20,836 bases of DNA from Verrucomicrobia bacterium UBA3222 (GTDB taxonomy: Bacteria > Verrucomicrobiota > Verrucomicrobiia > Opitutales > UBA9783), in contig DEWA01000045.1 of the NCBI GenBank assembly GCA_002363035.1, forward strand, positions 25,069-45,904. The letters are read 5' to 3'. Shown here piece after piece: positions 14,787-20,836 of this stretch. The notes below the pieces were generated by a model. It saw nothing but the letters and a program-made list of their open reading frames with translations. It did no database searches and was not told the DNA's origin. The stretch's first letter is position 1. Every line of letters begins with the position of its first letter. A program made the translations under genes and the position numbers.

Positions 14787-15236
14787 ATGCAGGTGCTTAA
14801 GTTTATTTTCCGATATTTTCACCGTCTCCGCGCCGCCTGGCACAAGCATTGCAATCCCAATGTTCGTCGCGGTCGAAAAGGTGAACGTGCGGCGGTGCGT
14901 TTTTTGAAAAAAGCCGGCTATCGAATTCTCGATACCAATTACCAAAGCGGTCGGTACGAACTGGATATTGTTGCCGAAAAAAATAATTGTACCGTGTTCG
15001 TCGAAGTGCGCGGACGACAACAATCCTCGTTGCAAAGCGGTTACGATTCGGTCGATAAAACCAAAAAGCACGCCCTGCGTTGCGCGATTTTTGCCTATTT
15101 GAAGAAACATCGCCGCATTCGGCATTGGCGGCTGGATATTATTGCCGTTGAGTGGGATGAAAAGGGGAAAATTTCGGCGCTTCGGCATTACGAAAATGTT
15201 CCGTCGAGGAATGTTCGCGGTCGCGGCGTCTATTAA
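14787..15236 (+). CDS. YraN/UPF0102 family endonuclease-like protein
   Basis: The family has a Holliday-junction-resolvase-like restriction-endonuclease fold, and its cellular role is poorly defined. The 149 residues show the family core: GRKGERAAVRFLKKAGYRIL (with G32-E33), ELDIVAE (E59, D60) and VFVEVRGR (E73, R75), which form the PD-(D/E)xK-like site. A downstream DKTKKHALRCAIFAYLKK matches the usual helix. The first 25 residues are a basic extension, HRLRAAWHKHCNP, before the core. The start lacks a ribosome-binding site. TAGAAT overlaps the ATG and could be either a chance or another very close -10 box. The gene converges on the T3SS operon, with 37 nt between stops. Confidence 0.85.
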   Translation: MQVLKFIFRYFHRLRAAWHKHCNPNVRRGRKGERAAVRFLKKAGYRILDTNYQSGRYELDIVAEKNNCTVFVEVRGRQQSSLQSGYDSVDKTKKHALRCAIFAYLKKHRRIRHWRLDIIAVEWDEKGKISALRHYENVPSRNVRGRGVY

Positions 15237-15273
15237 CAAACAAGCGGCTTTGGGAAACGTACTTTAAGCGCGA

Positions 15274-15651
15274 TTAATTTGGATTTTCCACGTATTCGCA
15301 ACAAAGGATTAAGTACTTGAAAAGTTTATAAATGGTCGGCTGATCGCATTCGGTTTCACGGAGTTTGGTGAAAAATCCGATGTCGTGATCCGTTTTGGCG
15401 ACGGCTTGCAGGGCGAACGGCGCGTGTGCGTGTTGCAACGGAAGAGCGAGGGCTTTTTCGTAGGTTTCGTAGGGCAACGGCGCAAGTTCGAACGTTTTGA
15501 GGATAAAAAAGAACACTTCGTCATCGGCTTTTTCCACTTGAATGGTGCGATTTTGTTCCAAAATAAATTTCAAACAACCGTTTTCGTTCAGTTGCAGGTT
15601 TTGCAGTCCGATGCTCTCGCCAAACGCTTTCAGTTCGATATCAATCAACAT
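15274..15651 (-). CDS. CesT/SycN-like T3SS chaperone, third gene of the gatekeeper operon
   Basis: A 125-residue protein with the class I T3SS chaperone pattern: an N-terminal helix LIDIELKAFGESIGLQNLQL, then NGCLKFILEQNRTIQVEKAD and VFFFILKTFELAP as strands, and a C-terminal helix TIYKLFKYLILCC. ATG 15651 lies 2 nt past the stop codon of the tyeA-like gene (15652 is the only spacer base), with GGAGG 12 nt upstream. An in-frame ATG at 15723 would overlap the preceding gene and adds a cysteine-rich segment without family resemblance. By position it corresponds to Yersinia SycN (Pseudomonas Pcr2), which with YscB binds the gatekeeper YopN. Sequence alone supports only the CesT-like class, and its pairing with SctW is inferred from the operon. 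Confidence 0.68.
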   Translation of the reverse strand: MLIDIELKAFGESIGLQNLQLNENGCLKFILEQNRTIQVEKADDEVFFFILKTFELAPLPYETYEKALALPLQHAHAPFALQAVAKTDHDIGFFTKLRETECDQPTIYKLFKYLILCCEYVENPN

Positions 15652-15652
15652 A

Positions 15653-15931
15653 TTACGTATTTTCCTCCAAAATTTTTGCATCCAGCATTTCCTGCAACGT
15701 TCCCAGAAAATGTGTCCGAACATCCGGCGACGAAAAAACGGAATCGGGGTATTTGCGCAGAAAAACCGTCAGTTGCGTGAGGAAGAAGATGCGTTCTTCG
15801 TCGGTTCGGACACCGACGGTTTTCATCAGTTGCGAAATGATGTTTTCGTCGAGATATTCCTTTAAAATCGCCTGCATGAAGGTTTTCGTAAGGATGTAAG
15901 CGGTTTCTTGGATGGAAGTTTCTTGCGGCAT
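15653..15931 (-). CDS. tyeA: TyeA-like T3SS gatekeeper subunit
   Basis: TyeA binds the C-terminus of YopN (SctW) at the base of the secretion channel and holds back effectors until host contact. This protein is 92 residues, the same length as Yersinia TyeA. It shares the pattern of an N-terminal helix (TAYILTKTFMQAILKEYLD), the DEERIFFLTQLTVFLRKYP segment followed by SVFSS, and a C-terminal helix (FLGTLQEMLDAKILEE), which parallels the TyeA ending. The ATG at 15931 is 2 nt beyond the sctW stop codon. The longer frame from 16063 overlaps sctW and has no family resemblance. In Chlamydia CopN, as I recall, the TyeA part is fused to the gatekeeper, but here it is a separate gene as in Yersinia. 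Confidence 0.68.
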   Translation of the reverse strand: MPQETSIQETAYILTKTFMQAILKEYLDENIISQLMKTVGVRTDEERIFFLTQLTVFLRKYPDSVFSSPDVRTHFLGTLQEMLDAKILEENT

Positions 15932-15933
15932 AA

Positions 15934-17079
15934 TCAGGCGAGATGCGGGAAGGTTTGAACGGCTTTTTGCATCAGTTGTACGTTTAATTCCTGAATGGTT
16001 CCGAGTTTTTCCGTCGTTCGGCAGGCGTTGACGATGGCACTTGCAATCGACGGATCGGGGCAACTTTGCAGTTCCGCCGTCAGACAGCGCGTGACGACGG
16101 ATAAATTTTCGCTGAAATGCTCAAAGGCGCTTCGGGTATCGTTGAAGCCGTCGATGAGATTTTGTGTGAGCAACTGGAACGTTTGCAGCGGATTGCCTTT
16201 TAAGGGTAAAAGTTTATCCAAAATCAGGGCATTAAAATCCTTCGGCGGCAGCGTAACGTCGTGCGTAAAATGCGCGGTGACTTCCCGCAACAGCGGTGCC
16301 AGTTGGTAGCTGTCCAGAATGCGATCGCCGTGTTTGTTTAACAACTGCGTTCGCACTTTATCCAGTTCGCCGATTTGCGTTTCCAACGCGCGGATTTGCT
16401 GTTGAATTTGCTCCCGTTCGGCTTCGCTTTGCGGTTCTTTCGAAGATGCCGAAGAGCGTTCGTCGGCGAACTTTTTAAGATTTGCCAGCTTGCGTTCCCA
16501 AACGTCGCGGACAATTTGCAGCGCATTATGTTGTTCCGCAACATCTTCGAAAGTTTTCAGTGCATCTTTGACGGTTGCTTCCGTGCATTGTTTTTTCAGC
16601 GACAGTTCTTCCAGCTTTTGGAAGCAGGCTTCATATTTTGCTTCGCTGCCCGAAAAAAGCGCATTGGAACGCTCTTGGATCGTGCCCTGCAAATCTTTTT
16701 GCATTTGGCTGTTTATCATCGTCAGGCGCGCTTCCGTTTGCTTCGTAATGCGTTTGCTGCGGGCGTCCTGTTCGTTCACTTTCTTGGGATCGGCACTTTT
16801 TTGAACATCGCCGACCCGTTTTCGGGCGGTATTTTGAAGACCTTTTTTATGTTGCGCTTTTTTGGTTTGTTTCTGCGCCATAAAGCCCGACATGCACTCA
16901 TCGTCTTTGGTGCTCGGATCGACTTCGTCCGTCGCCACCTGAATTGTTTGGTTGTCCAGCTTTCCGATTTGCGTCTCCGAAACGGGCTGTTCGTTGTCAA
17001 CAAAGACCTGTTCCGCCTGTGCCGCCGCTTGGGTTTGGAAATCGAGTGCGCCGTCAACCATTACCGACGAAAGAAGCAT
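15934..17079 (-). CDS. sctW: SctW gatekeeper of the T3SS (YopN/CopN/InvE family)
   Basis: SctW proteins control the order of secretion and block premature effector release. This one has 381 residues. The first 90 or so are polar and glutamine-rich, as expected for a secretion signal and chaperone-binding region. A lysine/arginine-rich stretch (KRVGDVQKSADPKK) follows, then long amphipathic helices from about 120 to 240 that look like coiled coil, and a helical C-terminal domain (DRILDSYQLAPLLREVTAHF onward) of HrpJ/InvE type. The identification rests on this layout and on the next two genes, which match tyeA and sycN in order and size. Sequence conservation in the family is low. ATG 17061 (MVDGALDF) is an alternative start. 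No ribosome-binding site is visible for either. The rest of the T3SS is not in this window. Confidence 0.7.
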   Translation of the reverse strand: MLLSSVMVDGALDFQTQAAAQAEQVFVDNEQPVSETQIGKLDNQTIQVATDEVDPSTKDDECMSGFMAQKQTKKAQHKKGLQNTARKRVGDVQKSADPKKVNEQDARSKRITKQTEARLTMINSQMQKDLQGTIQERSNALFSGSEAKYEACFQKLEELSLKKQCTEATVKDALKTFEDVAEQHNALQIVRDVWERKLANLKKFADERSSASSKEPQSEAEREQIQQQIRALETQIGELDKVRTQLLNKHGDRILDSYQLAPLLREVTAHFTHDVTLPPKDFNALILDKLLPLKGNPLQTFQLLTQNLIDGFNDTRSAFEHFSENLSVVTRCLTAELQSCPDPSIASAIVNACRTTEKLGTIQELNVQLMQKAVQTFPHLA

Positions 17080-17416
17080 TTTTTGTGCCGAAGGCGGAAA
17101 GTTTGAGAAAGACGGGTTTTAAAAAGTATTGTTGTGCTTTGGAATTTACGGAAATGCCTCGAGCGGTTGTTACGGAAGGTGTTCGATGAGCGATTTTTGA
17201 AGCGTTTTGCTTCGCTTATCGGGGAAAACGGAAGACACCCCGCGGTACATGCATGTTCGTTTCGGGTGCTTTATGCGAATTTTTTGCCGTCTTTTCGGAA
17301 AAATTTCCTTCCGACGTATATTGCGGTTTTGTTTCTTAAGTCCCGCGTCTGAAATTTTGACGCGGATGCCTTATGTCTGCGGTATGTACGGCATGCAAAA
17401 GTACTGCTATCGAAAT
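17080..17416. other. 337-nt gap between sctW and the acyl-AMP ligase gene
   Basis: No gene is recognisable on either strand. It must hold the 3' end signals of the ligase gene and the promoter of the sctW operon. A strong 7-bp hairpin lies at 17343-17365 and a smaller one, GAAGC/GCTTC with a GTTTT loop, near 17197-17212. I could not place a convincing sigma-70-type promoter before sctW. Confidence 0.5.
17343..17365. repeat. GC-rich hairpin downstream of the acyl-AMP ligase
   Basis: CCGCGTC (17343-17349) and GACGCGG (17359-17365) form a perfect 7-bp stem with a 9-nt loop, 51 nt past the ligase stop codon. No T-run follows on the minus strand, so it is not a classical intrinsic terminator. It could protect the mRNA 3' end or act as a regulatory site for the sctW operon. 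Confidence 0.45.
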
Positions 17417-19045
17417 TCAATCCTCAACCATATGAACGTACAGCGGGTGTTTGGCGAAGTAACGCATCAATGTCAAACGATGGATTTTGGCGTTGTGTCG
17501 CACGTCGACGGGAAAATTTTTGTGGATACAAAAGTTTTTGATTGGTTCGGTAACGGGACACGCCTGAGCCAAACGGTGCAGTTCGCGAAATAAGGATTGC
17601 GTTTCGTCTTCCGAAAGGTTGGCTTTCGGTTCAATCACGATAGCGGGAACGATTTGATTTTTCACCTTGAACGCAATCAACGCCGAACGAAACACCGCTT
17701 GATGGGCGTTAAAAATTGCTTCGCAACAGTCGGTATAAAAGGTTTGCTCCGCCGTTATAACGCGCTCTTTTTTGCGCCCGCAAAACCATAAACGCCCCTG
17801 TTCGTCCAAATAACCGACATCGCCCATACGGTGCCAAAGGATGCCGTCGGTATCATAAATTTTCGCGTTTTTCGTCGCAACTTCGTCATTGAGATAACGC
17901 TTGCTGACGTAGGGAGCCGAAACGGTGATCTCGCCGATGTCACCCGTCGGCAGAGCATTCGGCAAAGTGTCGAGCGGTTCGTCCGTAATCGGCAGGATGC
18001 GAACGCGGACGCTCGGCAACGGATGACCGACGCAGGTTCCGTGACCTTGCAACGTTTGTTGATACGTATCTTGTAGGACTTCTTCGGCGGTAATGCACGC
18101 CACCGGCAGGGCTTCCGTTGCGCCGTAAGGCGTGAAAACGCGACCGTTCGGCACTAAAGACTGCACGCGTTTCAGTAACGTCGGATGCACGGGTGCGCCC
18201 GCAAGGAAGAGGCGTTTGACGGAAGGGAATTGCACCTGATGTTCTTCGCAATAGGTTGCCAATTTCGTCCAAAGCCGCGGCGACCCGAAACTGTGCGTGA
18301 CGTTGTGCTTCAGGATGGAGGGAATGATTTTCTTCGGATCGAGCGTACTCGGGCGCGAAGGATTGATTTCCGGCAGAACCGTCGTCAGTCCCATCGCAGG
18401 ATTATAGAGGGAAAATACCGGCAACAGCGGGAAGTCAACCTCTCCAGCGCGAATATCGAAAGTTTGTATCAACGCCTCCGTCTGTGCATTCAGTTCGTCG
18501 TACGTGTACACGGCACCCTTCGGATGTCCCGTAGAACCCGACGTGAACAGAACCGCCGCCGTATCTTCGGAACGGATTTCGGGTTGAAACGCGCAGGCGA
18601 AATCGCGTTTCGCAAGTTTATGTTTCAGGCGATCGGATAAAAAGAGAGCCTTTTCGAAACCTGTGAAAGGTTTTAGGAGGTAATAAAGCAGGCGCCCGCG
18701 CGGGACGCTTAAAAAAAAGTTCGGTTTCGTTCTGCGGACGCAGTTGAAGAAATTTTTCAATCCCATGCCGGGATCGATGACGATCGGAATGGCACCCAGC
18801 CGCAACAGTGCAAAGGTTGCGATGAGTAAATCTTCCCCCGGCGGAACCAACAAAAGAACAGTTTTGCCATGCGAAAAACCGTTTTCGAAAAAGTACGTTG
18901 CCCATATGTCGGCTTCGTGATCCATCTCGCCGAAAGTTTTTCCCGCAACCGCCGATGTACCGTCTTCGGACGTTCGCGTGACCTTTAAACCGACGGTGTT
19001 TGGTTGTTTTTGCGCAACTTCGTGCAGGGCTTCAACGATATTCAT
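17417..19045 (-). CDS. OleC-like acyl-AMP ligase (AMP-binding enzyme)
   Basis: This 542-residue member of the ANL superfamily activates a carboxylate with ATP. The core motifs are present: the P-loop TSGSTGHPKG at 168-177, YGATE at 307-311, GDVGYLD at 408-414 and the catalytic lysine K520. RLWFCGRKKERV (418-429) and FPVDVRHNAKIHR (511-523) are characteristic of the OleC subgroup, which in olefin-forming bacteria makes a beta-lactone from a beta-hydroxy acid. No oleA, oleB or oleD is here, so a fatty acyl-CoA or other ligase role is as likely. ATG 19045 (MNIVEALHEVAQ) fits the family N-terminus. An in-frame ATG at 19075 adds 10 residues. It lies 73 nt behind alaS on the same strand and may be co-transcribed. 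Confidence 0.8.
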   Translation of the reverse strand: MNIVEALHEVAQKQPNTVGLKVTRTSEDGTSAVAGKTFGEMDHEADIWATYFFENGFSHGKTVLLLVPPGEDLLIATFALLRLGAIPIVIDPGMGLKNFFNCVRRTKPNFFLSVPRGRLLYYLLKPFTGFEKALFLSDRLKHKLAKRDFACAFQPEIRSEDTAAVLFTSGSTGHPKGAVYTYDELNAQTEALIQTFDIRAGEVDFPLLPVFSLYNPAMGLTTVLPEINPSRPSTLDPKKIIPSILKHNVTHSFGSPRLWTKLATYCEEHQVQFPSVKRLFLAGAPVHPTLLKRVQSLVPNGRVFTPYGATEALPVACITAEEVLQDTYQQTLQGHGTCVGHPLPSVRVRILPITDEPLDTLPNALPTGDIGEITVSAPYVSKRYLNDEVATKNAKIYDTDGILWHRMGDVGYLDEQGRLWFCGRKKERVITAEQTFYTDCCEAIFNAHQAVFRSALIAFKVKNQIVPAIVIEPKANLSEDETQSLFRELHRLAQACPVTEPIKNFCIHKNFPVDVRHNAKIHRLTLMRYFAKHPLYVHMVED

Positions 19046-19118
19046 GAACCGTAACTTTCGCGAAAATATCGACATTCCCGGGGAACCGCATCTTCATAAC
19101 CTTTGAACAATCCAACCG

Positions 19119-20836
19119 TCAGCCGATTGCAAACGTACTCGGTTGTTTAAGCAATGTTGCCAACCGCGATGCATCTTCAACGCTTCCCGTGGCGAATGTT
19201 TCTTTTCCGCCGCCGCGCCCGCCACATTGCGCAAGAAGATGCTTCAAAAGACGATCGGCGGTTAATTTTTCCCCGACGGCTTGCTCGGAGCAGAAGATTA
19301 GCAATAACTTTTCGCACGCGATCGCAAGCACATCCAAAGATTGCTCCTTAAAAATACCGCTGCAGATGCCGCGCAGGGTTTTAACATCAACGGCTTCCGT
19401 TAAACAAGCGGAAGCAACTTTTAAAGCATCGCCGTCGGTTTGGGGAACGGAAATTGTCTCCAAAGCGCGAAGGACATTTGTTTTGACCGCCGAGGTTGAA
19501 AGGTTGGAGGCTTCGTTCTTCTTCTCTTTTTTACTTTTTTCAAGTTCCGCTTCGAGCGTTTCGCACCGTTGCTTTAATTCCAAACATCGACGATATGCCG
19601 CCGTTCCGACACAGGCTTCGATACGCCGAATGCCGGCACTGACGCTTGATTCTTTGAGAATATAAAACGCGCCCAATTCGCCCGTGTGATGCACGTGCGT
19701 TCCGCCGCACAATTCCCGCGAGCCGTTTCCGTTCTGCAACCAAAAGCCGCCTTCTTTCTCCTTCCCGATGCTGACCATCCGCACGATGTCGCCGTATTTT
19801 TCACCAAAAAGCGCAACGCAATCGTTCGGCAGGTCGTCTTTGCTTTTTTCTTCAATCGTCACCGGCGCATTTCCCAAAATTACCTCGTTACAGAGCTTTT
19901 CAATCTCCGCCAGTTGTTCGGAAGAAACTTTTTCGTAATGATTAAAATCAAAGCGCAGGCGTTCGTCCGTCACCGACGAACCGCACTGATGCAGATTGGG
20001 ATTTAAGATCCGCCGCAGTGCCCATTGCAACAGGTGCGTGGCGGTGTGATGACGCGAAATCTCTTTGCGCCGTTCGATATTGACCTCCAAACGAACTTCT
20101 TGATGCAGGAAGGTTGCTTTAACGGTCTCGAAATCGACAGGATTTTCATCCACGTTCCGAATTTCATGCAACAGCGTATTTCCCTGCCAAATCGTGTTTT
20201 TAACGCACAAAACCTTCGGTTCGGTTGTTAAGCATATAAAACCGCTGTCGCCGATTTGACCGCCTTTTTCTCCGTAGAAAGGACTTTGCTCGACGATGAT
20301 ATAAACGGTATCCTTGCCGTCGATATTTTTTCCGCGTATCACATCGGTTACGACGGATTCGACCGTTTTTAAACTTCCGTCTTCCTGCATAAGATCGTAT
20401 CCGACAAAGCGCGTCGGACACGCGGGTGCGTCCGAATGCGTTACCTGCACCGATGTTTTTTTGGAAGCCGCCCGCGAACGTTCCTTCTGTTGCGCCATCT
20501 CGGCACGAAATTCCTCTTCGTCTACGGTAATGCCGTGCTCTTTGGCAATCAGTTGCGTCAGTGCCAACGGAAAACCGTAGGTATCGTAAAGCAAAAAGGC
20601 ATCTTTGCCCGAAAGTTTATCCGTACCGAGGCGTTGTTCCAACAATCGCATGCCTTTATCCAGAGTTTGTCGAAAGAGTCGTTCTTCGATTTCCAACGGT
20701 TCGCAAACGGCTTTGTTTTTCAATTCCGGGAAAACATCGCCCATCGTACGGGCAACAACGGAAGCCAGGCGCGTAAAAAAGCCGACGGATGCAAACTCGG
20801 TTTTTTGATGTAAGCCTAATTTTTGCCCGAAGTAGA
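19119..20836 (-). CDS. alaS: Alanine--tRNA ligase, 3' part (5' end beyond the window)
   Basis: AlaRS charges tRNA-Ala and removes mischarged serine and glycine. The frame runs open through the window edge. Upstream of the first internal methionine, the codons up to 20836 read YFGQKLGLHQKTEF then FFTRLASVVARTMGDVFPEL, matching the family, so the gene is truncated by the window and not by mutation. Roughly the C-terminal two thirds are visible (about 572 residues). They include YDTYGFPLALTQ, the editing-domain zinc motif HHTATHLL, then LRFDFNHYEK, the second zinc-site motif CGGTHVHHTG, and the C-Ala domain ending in the glycine-rich CGGRGGGKETFATG. All look intact. Confidence 0.95.
   Translation of the reverse strand, partial: YFGQKLGLHQKTEFASVGFFTRLASVVARTMGDVFPELKNKAVCEPLEIEERLFRQTLDKGMRLLEQRLGTDKLSGKDAFLLYDTYGFPLALTQLIAKEHGITVDEEEFRAEMAQQKERSRAASKKTSVQVTHSDAPACPTRFVGYDLMQEDGSLKTVESVVTDVIRGKNIDGKDTVYIIVEQSPFYGEKGGQIGDSGFICLTTEPKVLCVKNTIWQGNTLLHEIRNVDENPVDFETVKATFLHQEVRLEVNIERRKEISRHHTATHLLQWALRRILNPNLHQCGSSVTDERLRFDFNHYEKVSSEQLAEIEKLCNEVILGNAPVTIEEKSKDDLPNDCVALFGEKYGDIVRMVSIGKEKEGGFWLQNGNGSRELCGGTHVHHTGELGAFYILKESSVSAGIRRIEACVGTAAYRRCLELKQRCETLEAELEKSKKEKKNEASNLSTSAVKTNVLRALETISVPQTDGDALKVASACLTEAVDVKTLRGICSGIFKEQSLDVLAIACEKLLLIFCSEQAVGEKLTADRLLKHLLAQCGGRGGGKETFATGSVEDASRLATLLKQPSTFAIG

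Noticed and set aside
16375-17106. A 243-codon open frame on the plus strand opposite sctW, rich in F, R and L
   Set aside because: It looks like the antisense reading of a K/E/Q-rich helical protein, without start signals or family resemblance.
1-20836. tRNA, rRNA, CRISPR arrays, insertion sequences and attachment sites
   Set aside because: I looked for tRNA T-arm motifs, regular spacer repeats and transposase-like frames by eye and found none. A covariance-model scan was not possible.

Overview
The window encodes a moderate-GC bacterium that carries a type III secretion system (T3SS). It looks host-associated and most likely belongs to the Planctomycetes-Verrucomicrobia-Chlamydiae (PVC) group. 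The pointers are a fused SecDF followed directly by RecJ (an order I recall from Chlamydia), a McsA-type zinc protein, and T3SS gatekeeper and chaperone genes among housekeeping genes. No rRNA, tRNA or phylogenetic marker is present, so the lineage is an inference. Genes are tightly packed and many starts lack a clear Shine-Dalgarno sequence.

Layout. Positions 221-991 (-) hold a TatD-family nuclease. A 633-nt gap follows that contains an imperfect tandem duplication of about 226 bp. Positions 1625-3597 (+) hold pgsA, a CesT-type T3SS chaperone and a DapA-like protein in which the Schiff-base lysine is replaced by glutamine. Positions 3817-6251 (-) hold two tandem, diverged paralogues. Each has a predicted signal peptide, a series of eukaryote-like C2H2 zinc fingers, a shared C-terminal domain and a charged tail. 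I recognise no described bacterial family like this, and it is the most unusual content of the window.

Positions 6392-6985 (+) hold ruvA. Positions 7213-11771 (+) hold the export and repair operon yajC-secDF-recJ. Positions 11962-14502 (+) hold trxB, mcsA, a small RelE-like protein and pssA, all overlapping by a few bases. Positions 14787-15236 (+) hold a YraN-family nuclease.

Everything from 15274 to the end lies on the minus strand. A compact T3SS gatekeeper operon (sctW, tyeA-like, CesT-like chaperone) matches the yopN-tyeA-sycN order of Yersinia. Upstream of it are an OleC-like acyl-AMP ligase and the 3' part of alaS, whose 5' end lies outside the window.

How the genes fit together. pgsA and pssA supply the two main phospholipid headgroup branches. 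YajC-SecDF drives Sec export, which the zinc-finger pair would need if their signal peptides are real. RecJ, RuvA, YraN and TatD belong to nucleic-acid metabolism. The two chaperones and the gatekeeper imply a working T3SS encoded elsewhere. Three genes (the first chaperone, dapA-like and ruvA) have a -10-like hexamer only 4-5 nt before the start codon, which suggests leaderless transcripts.
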